From positions 1-22,500 of the forward strand of contig JAHBMJ010000932.1 in assembly GCA_018398765.1 (NCBI GenBank): DNA of 22,500 bases. Reading direction: 5' to 3'. Position 1 is the first letter of the stretch, and each line of letters begins with the position of its first letter. Made by a program: the position numbers and the translations under genes. The DNA comes from Chromera velia (Eukaryota > Sar > Chromeraceae). Shown in pieces: positions 9,868-19,084 of this stretch. The notes beneath the pieces are model-generated. The model saw only the letters and a list, made by a program, of their open reading frames with translations, did no database searches and had not been told where the DNA came from.

Positions 9868-10000
9868 ATATGAAGGTAGACACGCAGACATTGAACTTCT
9901 TTCCACTTTCATCTTTTTTACTTAAATAACAACTACTTCTAGCCGTTTTATTTTTATCTTTTTTTTTGTTTGCATGATGGTCTTTCCACTTTCATCGACG
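9868..10000. repeat. Detached copy of the minisatellite left flank
   Basis: Sequence from about 9868 (ATGAAGGTAGACACGCAGAC ... TTGAACTTCT) matches 8160-8190 closely. It is followed by a TTTGCATGATGGTCTTTCCA unit (about 9968-9990) like the array's repeat. It is therefore a second copy of the array's beginning. Confidence 0.75.
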
Positions 10001-10628
10001 AATTGATGATTGAGGGTTTTGCTATATGCATGTATGCCGCATCATCGTTCAGACAGTCTTTTTGTGCGACGTTTCTTTTTAGAGCCTGCATGGGTTTAGT
10101 CTAGACGATTTTTTACTGGGCCCCGGCTGCCCGGCATGCCACTGGAGCCTGTGGAAGTGGCATCCTGCATTATATACATACATACAGTTAGATGTCGCTC
10201 GGGCGCGCGCTTCACATGCAGCACTCGATCCGACTGAGTCGGACTGACACAAACGGGCTATAAAAATTGTCACCAAAAAAAAATGCATGTATACAGTGCC
10301 ATGTCGAGGCCAGTCGACATATGCATGCACTGAGTCTGACATTCATGCCAGTCGATGCCAGTCGGTCTTAGAGATGCGGACGGAGTATGGCCGGAGTCTG
10401 AGGATCTGAGAGATTCTGAGAGGTATACATGTGAGAAGTTCAGAGATTTTTGGAGGAGAATCTCGGCGACTTCTTCTTTTGTGTAAATTCGCGTCACATG
10501 CCTTCCGGTCGTGTGTGTGTATTCGCATGTATTGAAACGTTCTCCGACACTGATGGAACTGGGGGTTGTTTGATACTAAAGGACTTTCACTGTCAGACGA
10601 TTCGATCGATCCTTTGATCTCTTCCTAT
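10001..10628. other. Upstream region of the EXOG-like gene
   Basis: No gene is seen. Short TGCATG-type words occur at about 10028, 10283 and 10322, and a GT run at about 10510-10520. It probably contains the promoter and 5' leader of the gene at 10643, but no core promoter element is clear. Confidence 0.4.
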
Positions 10629-10643
10629 ATGGCTCTCCACTGA
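10629..10643 (+). other. Four-codon upstream ORF overlapping the EXOG start
   Basis: ATG GCT CTC CAC TGA begins at 10629 and its stop shares one base with the main start codon (TGATG, 10641-10645). If the mRNA 5' end lies upstream, ribosomes would have to skip this ATG or re-initiate. The alternative is transcription starting downstream of 10629. Confidence 0.45.
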
Positions 10644-12703
10644 TGGCATCCAGAGTGAAATTCTTTTTCTTCTTTGGGCGAGCATCGGAACACGTGCAGT
10701 GTCTCGCAGCATCGAGCGGTCTTCTCTGTGCGCTGGCATTTTTCCCCCTGACACAAAAGAGACGTACCGTCTACGCAGAGGCAGGGCGGGAAAGTGATTC
10801 CCTTGGGACAGGGGGGTTTTCCCCTACCTTGTTTCAGAGAAGTCTTCTGTCCCCTCCAGACTCAAATGAAGTGCAGAGACGGGATGAAGAGGGGAACGGA
10901 GGTTTTTTTCCGAGTGCCAATTGGGCATTGGCTCATTATCCGCACAGTCGGTTGCCTTCCTATGAGAATTTGCGGGTTCGAGATGGCTACATGTCGTCTG
11001 TCAATTTCCGTCTCCGAATCCCCAACTGGGTCGCTGAAAAGGTCACACAAGAGACCTTGAGTGGAGAGGCCAGTAGAGACGGCGTGCGTTTTTTTTCAGA
11101 CCCAACCGTCCCATTTTTCTGGAATGCCCGTCATACGGACTATTGGAATTCCGGGTACAGCAGGGGACACATGGCGACCGCAAGTTCGCATAAGAACACA
11201 CAGAAGACGCTTGCTGAGACGTTCTCACTCAGTGGAAACTGTCTGCCCCAAGATATGGCAAACAATGGAAGTGACTGGTTGATGTTAGAGCGATTTGCCC
11301 AAAATCTGACCAGGCACTTCGATGAAGTCTTCGTCTTATCAGGGCCCCTCTTCCTTCCCCAACCCCCGAAAAGGCAACGCGAAGAAGAGCAAGAGGGATC
11401 CCCGGCCCCTCCCCTCGCCCCCCTCTCACTACCCCCATCAAAAGGGAGCGACAGACAGACGAAGGAAGTATCGTATGATGTGATAGGCCCTCAGTCAGTC
11501 GCTGTTCCCACACACCTGTTCAAAATTATTTTCTGTCGCAGTCCGAAGAAAGCAAAACAGACGGAGGAGACGGAGTCCGAGTCTCCCCACCAGACCCCAA
11601 CCCGACCACTATTGCACAGGGGGTCTCTTTTTGGTCCCGACCCGAGTTCTGTAAACTTTCCGGGGCCAGAAGGAGAGACGGGGGCCCTCCCTTCCGTCTC
11701 CCCTTCAAATCAGATGGGGGAAGGGGGTTCCGCAAATGGACCCAGTGGCACTCTTATGTCAGCCTTCGTGACCCCCAACAGAAATCTTCTCCAGGCACCA
11801 AAAGATGGAGCAAAAGCCTTCCAGGTCCCCGTCTCCTTCCTTGCCTTCCACAGCGGCCTAGATCTGTCCGGCATCGTGCCGCCAGAGGCAGCAGCGGCCC
11901 TCGGAATGAATAGAAGGGTGGTACAGGGGCATTCCGACGTTGAAATTAGTAGAGTGACGTCGAACTCCTCTGACGTGTCTCTGCCAACTTTCACAGGGCC
12001 CGCAGAGACCCTGGGGGGGTTGATTGAGCCTGAGGGTGTGATGTTGCGACTGGAGGCAGATGCAAGGATGCATCCGATGAAGCCGTTGTTCGGAGGACGG
12101 GAGGGGCAGGAGGGGAGAGGAAAAGAAGGGGGGAGAGGGAGAAACTTGGGGGGGGGCACCGGAGCTGCGCCCATTCTTCCTGGCAAGGGAGGAGAGTCTG
12201 AGTCTGAGGGGAGGGCGGCCCGTTCTTCATTTGAAGTGCGAAGAGTCGGAAGTGTGTCGGGGGGGTTGTCGGACGCGAATTCGGACAGGCAGTCTGAGAG
12301 TGGACATGAGGAGGTTCAGGAGAAGCTCCCCCCGGTGTGGCTGAGGGGATATGATCAGGTGAGGGGGGCTGGGGATGCCTTGCTAGACCGTTGGGATCTC
12401 TGTGTGCAATTCGGATGCTCTGATGGAAAGATGTTTGACTCAGATAGGTCGAGACAGTGGAGGTACTTAGGAAAAATCCGACACCTGCAGAGACGGTATC
12501 GACAGTTGCAGAAAGGGTATGAAGGAGGAGGTACACGTGGAGTTGAAAGAAATGCAGAGGGGGGTCCCATTCAAAGCTCGAAGGGATGGCTCTTAGAAGA
12601 ATTGAAAAAATTGAGAGAGGAGTATGATGCAAATCATTTCAAAGAAGAAAATTTTCTTATTGAACGGGCATTCAAGGAGGCAGCAGGCATGCAGTCTGAG
12701 TAA
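10643..12703 (+). CDS. EXOG: EXOG-like mitochondrial DNA/RNA non-specific endonuclease
   Basis: Intronless frame of 686 aa. Residues 18-36 are hydrophobic behind a basic start, fitting a mitochondrial signal-anchor. The nuclease core runs from about 94 to 240. It contains the ββα-Me signature SRGH at 173-176 (His176 the expected general base), then NN at 207-208 (Asn208 the likely metal ligand) and Glu216, then a Ser-Gly-Pro-Leu strand near 233. After a roughly 36-residue insertion the core resumes (YDVIGPQSVAVPTHLFK, 278-294). A Pro/Glu/Ser-rich insert at 300-370 precedes AFVTPN (374-379). The Ser-Arg-Gly-His form, rather than Asp-Arg-Gly-His, is the EXOG rather than EndoG variant. A Gly-rich linker (about 480-560) leads to a C-terminal helical part (584-680) like the EXOG wing domain. 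Known EXOG proteins trim nucleic-acid ends in mitochondria; that role here is inferred by family. The length is nearly double that of animal EXOG because of the insertions. Confidence 0.9.
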   Translation: MASRVKFFFFFGRASEHVQCLAASSGLLCALAFFPLTQKRRTVYAEAGRESDSLGTGGFSPTLFQRSLLSPPDSNEVQRRDEEGNGGFFPSANWALAHYPHSRLPSYENLRVRDGYMSSVNFRLRIPNWVAEKVTQETLSGEASRDGVRFFSDPTVPFFWNARHTDYWNSGYSRGHMATASSHKNTQKTLAETFSLSGNCLPQDMANNGSDWLMLERFAQNLTRHFDEVFVLSGPLFLPQPPKRQREEEQEGSPAPPLAPLSLPPSKGSDRQTKEVSYDVIGPQSVAVPTHLFKIIFCRSPKKAKQTEETESESPHQTPTRPLLHRGSLFGPDPSSVNFPGPEGETGALPSVSPSNQMGEGGSANGPSGTLMSAFVTPNRNLLQAPKDGAKAFQVPVSFLAFHSGLDLSGIVPPEAAAALGMNRRVVQGHSDVEISRVTSNSSDVSLPTFTGPAETLGGLIEPEGVMLRLEADARMHPMKPLFGGREGQEGRGKEGGRGRNLGGGTGAAPILPGKGGESESEGRAARSSFEVRRVGSVSGGLSDANSDRQSESGHEEVQEKLPPVWLRGYDQVRGAGDALLDRWDLCVQFGCSDGKMFDSDRSRQWRYLGKIRHLQRRYRQLQKGYEGGGTRGVERNAEGGPIQSSKGWLLEELKKLREEYDANHFKEENFLIERAFKEAAGMQSE

Positions 12704-13208
12704 TGAACCTCTTATGTAAGATGTAAGAAACTTTTTCGTCTGATTTCTATGCTTACATGCAAGTACATGCAAGTACACGCATATACACGCAAGTTATGAT
12801 GTCACCACTGTCATGAATGTGATTCTCATCTGTTTAATTCTTATGTGTTGCTGGACAGGACTGGAGAAAGATTCACATAAAGATAGAAACTGTTTTATTT
12901 GATTTCTATATTTGCATGCAACTATATGCAAGTACATATAAGTTATGATGATGATGATGATGATGATGTATGGTAATGTATGGGGTTAAAACCGGCGAGC
13001 CGTATAGGATCTGGCCAATCTAGAATTTTATGCATAGATTCGATCCTTCGACCTAGGCCCGCCTAGGCCCCACATGAATGAGATTCTCATGTTATTGTTT
13101 AATTCTTGTGCCAGTGTGATTCTGGAGAGGATTGAACAAAAATTTATGTACGTAGAGATAGAAACTGTTTTATTTGATTCTTATACTTGCATACAACTAT
13201 ACGTAAGT
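12704..13208. repeat. Diverged tandem repeats of a roughly 250-bp unit, with (GAT)n
   Basis: The phrases GATTCTCAT..TTTAATTCTT (about 12821 and 13081), AGAWAGAAACTGTTTTATTTGAT (about 12884 and 13157) and GCAACTATAYGYAAGT recur. A third partial copy lies at about 14655-14760. A (GAT)n run sits at about 12945-12968. The second copy is interrupted at 13208 by the hAT-like element. No gene is seen; the EXOG 3' UTR probably ends here. Confidence 0.75.
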
Positions 13209-14393
13209 TAGGGCTGGGAAAAGGTTCATTGAGAAAAGGTTCAAATCTGAAAAAGTGAACCTGTTGAACCTGTTTTGAACCTGTTGAACCTGTTGAACCT
13301 GTTTTGAACCTGTTTTGGAGGCCAGACGCGTGGCCACTGGTACAAGGCCGGCCAGGCCCGCGCCGCCCGCGGCTGATATAGGTGAAATAAGGAGCCGGAG
13401 CCGCGCGCACAGCAACTGTCCCCAGCCGGTTCAATCTATTATGTCGGATAGATGCATGTCGGCATATGTTAGCATCATATGTCAGCATGAAAACTCATGC
13501 TGACGGTTGCAGAAGTGAAGAAGTACATGTGACTTAACAAGTTTTCCACTTGCAAGGCCCCGCATCAAAACGGACAGTCTCCACTGAAGGAATGAGGAAG
13601 TATAGAGTTTGTTTGACAACAGTTTGCACAACAGTGTAATTGACAATGTCTTTTTGGAGGGGCTGCTTCAAACTCGTGCCGGCAGTAGTCCCTCTGTTTG
13701 CTTTTGCTTGCTTGCTTCCGATGACACAATATTGCCAATTCACATGATCGTGTGCACTGATGAGTATTCGAAAACAGAGTTTCAATCCGATTTTGTGTGG
13801 CAAAAGGTTGGAACAAATGCAAACCCAGATGTTTGGGTGCCATCCGCCATAGCTGGGAGTGGTGGGGGCCATGGGGGGGAGCAGGGGCCCAGGGGGGGGG
13901 GCAACACGCCGGGCCGGGAGCAGCAGGTCAAAGAGGCGGCGGTACACGGAGAGAGAGGGGGAGAGCGGGGGCCGCGGGGCAACCGGTGAGCAGATGAAGA
14001 AAGAAAGAAACGCTATGATGGTCTTAATTATGTTGACTAAATTATTATGATTGATACGATCATATAAATTTAATTATGGCATTTTCTAATTTTTTTAGGC
14101 TTTTTTGATTACTAATTTTTGACTATAAACAGTGAATAACTTGAGACTAGCACCTAATATGAGCGTAAATATTGATTTAAACTATTTAAAAACACTACTA
14201 AGGCATAGATTCTATAATAAAACGTTCTAAAAATGCATTAAAGCCTAATTTAAAGGCATAAAATAATACAAAAAAATGAGGTTTCTATTAATTAAAATTG
14301 AACTTGTTTTTGAACCTGTTTTTGAACCTGATTCAGGTTCATTACTTCGAAGTGAACCTTGAACCTTGAACCTTGAACCTTTTCCTAGCACTA
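13209..14393. mobile_element. Non-autonomous hAT-like transposon, 1,185 bp
   Basis: The 20-bp inverted ends match at 18 positions: TAGGGCTGGGAAAAGGTTCA at 13209 and TAGTGCTAGGAAAAGGTTCA read inward from 14393. They fit the hAT end consensus YARNG. The flanks are an 8-bp target duplication with one mismatch, ACGTAAGT (13201-13208) and ATGTAAGT (14394-14401), the hAT length. Subterminal GAACCTGTT-type repeats (about 13257-13315 and 14306-14380) resemble hAT transposase-binding arrays. There is no transposase. The middle has a 126-aa plus frame (13609-13989) with a Gly-rich tail and no recognised domain, and a GC-rich block at 13855-13985. The neighbouring repeat copy near 12930 offers a paralogous empty site. 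Confidence 0.85.
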
Positions 14394-14401
14394 ATGTAAG
14401 T

Positions 14402-14950
14402 TTTCCGAATTAAGTTATAATCTCACTGATCGAAGCTTGTTTCAAATGAGTGCATGTACGCTTTGTGTGGTTGTTCAGCCTTTAGCTCCGGCCTAGGCTG
14501 TGGACGGTTGTGGTTGTTCATATTTATGTGGAAGCAGGCTAAGCTGTGACGGCATGCTCCTTTTGTTTACAACTGCATGCATGAGTTGCCATTTGTCTCT
14601 GGTTTTGGAGACCCTAGGCTTAACTACAATTAAGTAAAGTAAAATAAGTAAGTATATGAATGAGATTCTCATAGGTTTAATTCTTGTGTGTACTTGTGTG
14701 ATTCCTAGTGTGGACTGGATTAGACTGGATAAGACTGAATAAAGATTCACATAGATATTGAAATTAACATCTAAAGAAACGCCGTCATTAATCTTCTGTT
14801 CTTTTATGCTCGCTCTTATCTTATTGTATTTTATTTAACATTATTTTATGTTATTTCATTAATAATTTATACTAAGAATTTTTTAGAATTTTTTAAGAAA
14901 TTCACTATATTTTTTTATGTTTTTGTTGTTGTTAGCTTGAAACCTCATGA
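14402..14950. other. AT-rich repeat DNA between hAT element and U2 gene
   Basis: It includes a third copy of the 12704-13208 repeat family (about 14655-14760) and a strongly AT-rich block (14780-14935). It lies downstream of the minus-strand U2 gene. No coding sequence is recognised, and I could not identify a clear snRNA 3'-end signal. Confidence 0.5.
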
Positions 14951-15136
14951 GTGCACAACATGACCGAAAGTGTAAGCGGACAGCTATGCGTGAAGTAGAG
15001 TGCAAGCAAGCTTACAAAACTACCTCCCCGAGAAAAATTGTTGTGATAAAGTGGGTCTGGATGGACCCATATCAGCTGTCACACTGATAAGAACAGATAC
15101 TACACTTGATCTTAGCCCGAGGGGCCGAGAAGGTAT
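14951..15136 (-). ncRNA. U2: U2 spliceosomal snRNA
   Basis: Read on the minus strand, the 5' end (15136) is ATACCTTCTCGGCC, followed by the near-invariant tract CTAAGATCAAGTGTAGTATC, which contains the branch-point-pairing GTAGTA (15098-15103). TGTTCTTATCAG follows. Next come a stem IIa-like hairpin (GGGTC..GACCC, about 15051-15067), the Sm site AATTTTTC (about 15032-15039) and 3' stem-loops. These include GCTTGC, CTTCACGCAT and a terminal GTTGTGCAC corresponding to the conserved 3' part. The length of about 186 nt is typical. U2 pairs with intron branch points in the spliceosome. Unusual is the first stem-loop, whose common loop GGCCTTTTGGC is here GGCCCCTCGGGC, still able to pair. The ends are set by homology and could shift by a few bases. 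Confidence 0.93.
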
Positions 15137-15510
15137 GGTGATATTGAGCGTCGGGTTGGGGGGCCCACAAGATTGATGATTCGGTTCCTCGAACGAAAAA
15201 AAAAAGGTGCATGCTATAGCTGGTGCGATCGAGACGCGTTATTAATGACACGCGCGATTGGATGCAAGACCAGTGAACTGCCCGCTCTCATTAATTGGCC
15301 CTCCTTTCACTTTGGGTAGCTCAGCCAGACAACCAACCCAAGGTGCACATACTGTGCAAGTGCAGGGTGCATGATGAAGTTTGTACAGGACTCTGTGAGC
15401 TTCAGAATTGTGTCCTTTTCTTCTCCCAAGAAGTGATCGACTGAGTCTTGTAGACGGCGTTGGCTTCTAAATCCGGGCAGAGAGAACGAGCCACCAACAG
15501 GAAGTGCCCC
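15137..15510. promoter_or_regulatory. Divergent promoter region of U2 and the membrane-protein gene
   Basis: 374 bp separate the U2 5' end (minus) from the ATG at 15511 (plus), so both promoters must lie here. It contains an A10 run near 15196, a TGCATGC at about 15209 and GC-rich words. I cannot identify a proximal sequence element or TATA box with confidence. GGTAGCTCAGCC at about 15315 looks tRNA-like but lacks the rest of a tRNA. Confidence 0.5.
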
Positions 15511-16331
15511 ATGGGGATGTTCCGAACCTCTGCTGCTCTGAAGCTAAGAGGAGGGGGTAGGGGGGGGTTGGGTGTCTCAGTGAGTCTTCTGCAAGAAAGA
15601 TTTCCTCTTCTCCATCCGCTCCTTCAAAGCTCTGCCGTCTCCTTTCGTAGTCCCCTCTTGCGTCCTCCACGACGCATCGGAAGTGCGCGTTTGTTGTCAT
15701 CTTCTTCTTTTCGGTTACAGCAGCAACTAGGAGAGGGGCACAAAGAAGGGGAAGGAACTTCAGCCGAAAAGGGGAAAGCCGCAACGGAAGCAGATCAAGG
15801 CAGAGCAGCGCCAAAAGGCAACCAACAGGAGGATGAGTATCAGAACATAGATCCGGGCGTCGGTCCTCCAACTTGGCCCATTGTGAGACCGAAGGCCTTT
15901 GAGATAGAAAGAGACTTTTCGAAGTCTCTGTTTTCTTTCGGGAGTGCTGAGGTGTTTCGTCCAGGTGCACAAGCGGTGGGAGGCCAGACTGAGGAGAATG
16001 TGAAGGCACTGTGGGCGCAACTTCCCCCGAGGCCGCCGGTGTTGAAGGACCCGATTGGATACGGGAAGTGGTTCGTTGGCCTTTCCTATACTTTCACTTT
16101 CGTGTTCAAATCTAAACATTTCGGCCCTCCACCAATCTTGTCTGAGTTACCCACCCTGTCGATCTTCTTTTGTTCGCTCGTTAGTGCCTACCTTGCTTGC
16201 TCTGCATGTCAACAGAAGAAGAGATGGGAGAGAAAGAAACACATGGTTTGTCTGCTTGTGCAAGGAAAATAAAGTAATACAGTACCATACCGTCTATGTC
16301 CCCCTGGCACCCCCTCTGTCGGTCTCTGTCC

Positions 16332-16370
<39 letters not shown>

Positions 16371-18043
16371 CCCCCCTCACTCCCTCCCTCGCTCCCTCCC
16401 TTCCTCCCTCCCTCCTCCCTTCCTTCCTTCCTTCCTTCCTTCCTTCCGTCCTTTTTCTCATTTCTTGCTTCCCTTTCTTGCTTCTCTCCCTTCTTTCTCT
16501 TTCTCTCCTGCTCTTTCTCTGTTAGCCTCTCTCTTTTTTCTGTTTTTCCCTGTCGATTTCTCCGTCCCTCTGTGCGTTTCTCTTTCTCTGCCTGCCGGTC
16601 TCCTCCCTGTCTCATTTTCTTTCTGTCTCTCTCCTTCCCCCCTACTGCCAACAGTGTTTGCGCAAAAGCAAGAGTCTTTGAGGGAGGGAGGGCGGGTGCG
16701 TGTGTGTGAGTGAGTGTGTGAGTTAGGTAGTGCATGAGTCAGTCAGAAAGAGAGATGCATGGATAGGTAGGTAGAGAGAGAGAGAGCAGGTGTATTTGTC
16801 TTTGTGCCTGCGCACTGCAGGCTGATGATACGCAATCGCATAGCTTGGGAGGCGTATAAGGGCACGACCCACTACCACATGATGCAATGGAGAATTGCTG
16901 TCATTGGGGTCTGCCTGCTCATCGTCTCCTGGCCCCTCCACTGGATGACGAAGGCTTATAAGAAGGACGTGTTCGAAAGTCAGTCAGTCAGCCTGACAGC
17001 ATGCAAATTTGAAGAAGCCTCTGTAATTCGTCTATTTCACATCTGTATTCGTTCATTCCACCTCTATGTGCATGTCTTTTAAATTTCTTTGCTACAGGGC
17101 GTACAAGAGGAAAAGACGTATTCAAAAAATCAGTAAGTCGGAAAACACAGAAGAAGGTTGAAGAGAGTGAAGGAAGGAGGAGTAAGAAGGAAAAGAAGCA
17201 CGATAGATGCCTCGTCAGTCCTGATATTTGTTCAGATGCTTGATGGATCCCTGCAAGTGTGGCGTCTTTGGGCTTTCTCCTTCTCTTTGTTTCTGCTTGT
17301 GCGTTTTCTTGTTTCTTTCAGCTTGTTTGTCCGAGAACATACCTTCTATTTTCATTCCCCGTCTCCTTTACCTCGCGCTTCAACCACGTCTGTCTGTTCA
17401 TTGTCTGTCTATTTGCCGAGGCCCCTCTGTTGTCTCTTTCTTTTCCATCCATCCTCTCTTCTTCATCCTAGCTCTCTGGGTTCGTCCGGCCGCACTCTTC
17501 TCATGTCTTTTTCATTTCTTTCTGTCTCATCTCTGAATTCTCTTCTGAAATCGTTCCACTGCTGCGTCCGTCCGTGAGTCTGTTGCGAGCGTGTACGTGC
17601 GTCTGGGAAGTGTACGACGTGCTATTGGATTGGATAACGAAGCATCTCTTTGTCGCTTTGCTGTTCACCCCGTTACTTCCCTGTCCTCTTCTACTTCTAC
17701 TGCCCTATGGGTTGTTTCTCTTTGAGTCTTTTTTTTTTGCGTCGACGAAAGGGCCGACCGAATCACATTACGGGTTTTGTTCCGTCTTTGTTGGATCTTT
17801 TGTCTCAAAAACGTAGGGCATTGTCTGTCTTCCCTTCTGCAAAAGGAATGTCCTTTTTCACGAACCCTGGGTGGCCGTGTTGTGTGCTTCCTCTCGTCAC
17901 TTTTTCTTTCTTTCTTTCTTTCTTTCTTTTCTTTCTTCCTTCCTTCCTTCCTTCCTTCCTTCATTTCTTCCTTCCTTCTTTTCTTTCTTCCTTTCTTCCG
18001 TCCTTCCTTCCTTCATTTCTTCCTTCCTTCTTTTCTTTCTTTC

Positions 18044-18078
<35 letters not shown>

Positions 18079-18205
18079 TTTTTTTTTTTTTCTTTTCTTT
18101 CTTCCTTCCTTCCTTCCTTCCTTCATTTCTTCCTTCCTTCTTTTCTTTCTTCCTTCCTTTCTTCCGTCCTTCCTTCCTTCATTTCTTCCTTCCTTCTTTT
18201 CTTTC

Positions 18206-18240
<35 letters not shown>

Positions 18241-18267
18241 TTTTTTTTCTTTCTTTCTTTCTTTCTT

Positions 18268-18320
<53 letters not shown>

Positions 18321-18660
18321 CGCCGGGGGGGGGGCGCTCTGTGTATGTCTGTGCGCGCGCGTGTGTGTGTCTGTGTTCCAATGAGAGAGTGAGTGCATTC
18401 GTGCGTGTGCGTGTGTCGGTGTGTGTGAGTGTCTGTGTGTGAATATGTGTGAATGTGAATGTGCGTGTGTCGGTGTGTGTGAGTGTCTGCGTGTGAATGT
18501 GTGTGTATGTGTGTGTGCAGGACAAGCAAGAATAAAGTGGAACGAAGAATTTGACCCATACAACGACCCAGCATACAAGGATTGGAGACCGGGAATGAAC
18601 GTTGCAAATCGGCATTTCGACAAAATTGGTCATATTTACGCAAAATGGGGAGAGTGGTGA
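15511..18660 (+). CDS. Probable mitochondrial single-pass membrane protein, four exons
   Basis: Model: 15511..16070, 16821..16982, 17098..17132 and 18521..18660, giving 298 aa. All introns are GT..AG and the phases agree (2, 2, 1). The third exon is only 35 nt and is followed by a perfect GTAAGT. An alternative first donor at 16068 would remove one residue. The start is the first ATG after an in-frame TTG; Met3 is a possible alternative. Residues 1-70 are Arg/Ser/Leu-rich without acidic residues before Glu29, as in a mitochondrial targeting peptide. Residues 71-115 are polar and low-complexity. A membrane segment (about 212-228, IAVIGVCLLIVSW) is followed by a very basic stretch (YKRKRR) and an aromatic C-terminus ending WGEW. 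I do not recognise the family. An accessory subunit of a mitochondrial inner-membrane complex is a guess from the architecture. It is divergent from U2. Confidence 0.72.
16333..16460. repeat. Polypyrimidine (TC)n / (CCCT)n / (TTCC)n tract in intron 1
   Basis: A long pyrimidine-only stretch inside the first intron (16071-16820), with TC dinucleotides, then CCTCCCT and TTCC repeats, continuing more loosely to about 16640. The antisense Glu/Arg/Lys-rich frame (16181-16735) arises from this composition. Confidence 0.9.
17901..18304. repeat. 404-bp polypyrimidine tract in intron 3
   Basis: Almost pure pyrimidine on the plus strand: TTTC, TTCC and finally TC repeats. A module TTCATTTCTTCCTTCC recurs at about 17960, 18012, 18122 and 18178. 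That suggests a duplication of about 164 bp within the tract. It is spliced out of the 15511-18660 gene. Confidence 0.95.
18305..18520. repeat. (GC)n, G-run and (GT)n-rich tract ending at the exon 4 acceptor
   Basis: Alternating GC at about 18305-18323 is followed by a G run, then TGTG/TGCG-rich sequence up to the acceptor GTGTGTGTGCAG at 18520. A pair of copies of a roughly 60-bp GTGAGTGTCTG..GTGTGAATGTG motif lies at about 18410-18510. The acceptor thus lacks a normal pyrimidine tract close by. Confidence 0.85.
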
Positions 18661-19084
18661 TCAGCTGTCACGGGTTTCTCGACTATACCCAGGACCATAC
18701 CGTTTTATAATAACTTTTTAATATTCAAATTATTGCCAATACTAGTACCAACATAGTATTACCGTCAATTTTGCCCGAGTATGCATCTAGCTCAGCAGCT
18801 AGGTATGCATGCATTAACTTTTCACCAACGGTAGACGTTTCTCTCTTTCATTTATTTTATCGCCCCACGCGGGCCAAGTGGTTCTTAATTGAGCTAATCA
18901 GTAACACTATCAGCGCGCACGCTAGAGCGCACGTTTTATCATTCTAAATTCTAATTTTAGTGAAACGTTGATGCCACTGGCAAGTTAATGGTGTCCAAAA
19001 AGAAATTACCGTAACAGTCGGCGTGACTATAGGCCCACAGTATAGGGCTAGCACTAAGGCAGTTGTCCTGGACTGCCTAGCGGC
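18661..19084. other. Intergenic stretch, no gene seen
   Basis: Downstream of the membrane-protein gene. AT-rich then mixed sequence with a TGCATGC at about 18808 and GCGCGCAC..GAGCGCAC near 18913-18932. ATTACCGT occurs at about 18759 and 19006. No coding frame is supported. Confidence 0.45.

Noticed and set aside
11991..12632. 213-aa minus-strand frame
   Set aside because: Antisense of the Gly-rich linker and C-terminus of the EXOG-like gene, with Pro/Ser-rich composition and no domain.
13609..13989. 126-aa plus frame as a gene
   Set aside because: It lies inside the hAT-like element, ends in a Gly/Arg-rich low-complexity tail and has no recognised domain; kept only as a possible captured fragment.
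15310..15345. tRNA-like GGTAGCTCAGCC
   Set aside because: No matching T-arm (GTTCRANYC) or acceptor stem at the right distance.
15460..15510. Upstream TTG as start of the membrane-protein gene
   Set aside because: Nuclear genes start at ATG; 15511 is the first ATG and gives a better targeting peptide.
16181..16735. 184-aa Glu/Arg/Lys-rich minus frame
   Set aside because: Antisense of the polypyrimidine tract in intron 1; composition artefact.
17650..18384. Long Phe/Ser/Leu/Pro-rich plus frames and Lys/Arg/Glu-rich minus frames
   Set aside because: Pyrimidine-only DNA cannot form stop codons on the plus strand; the region lies in intron 3 of the 15511-18660 gene.
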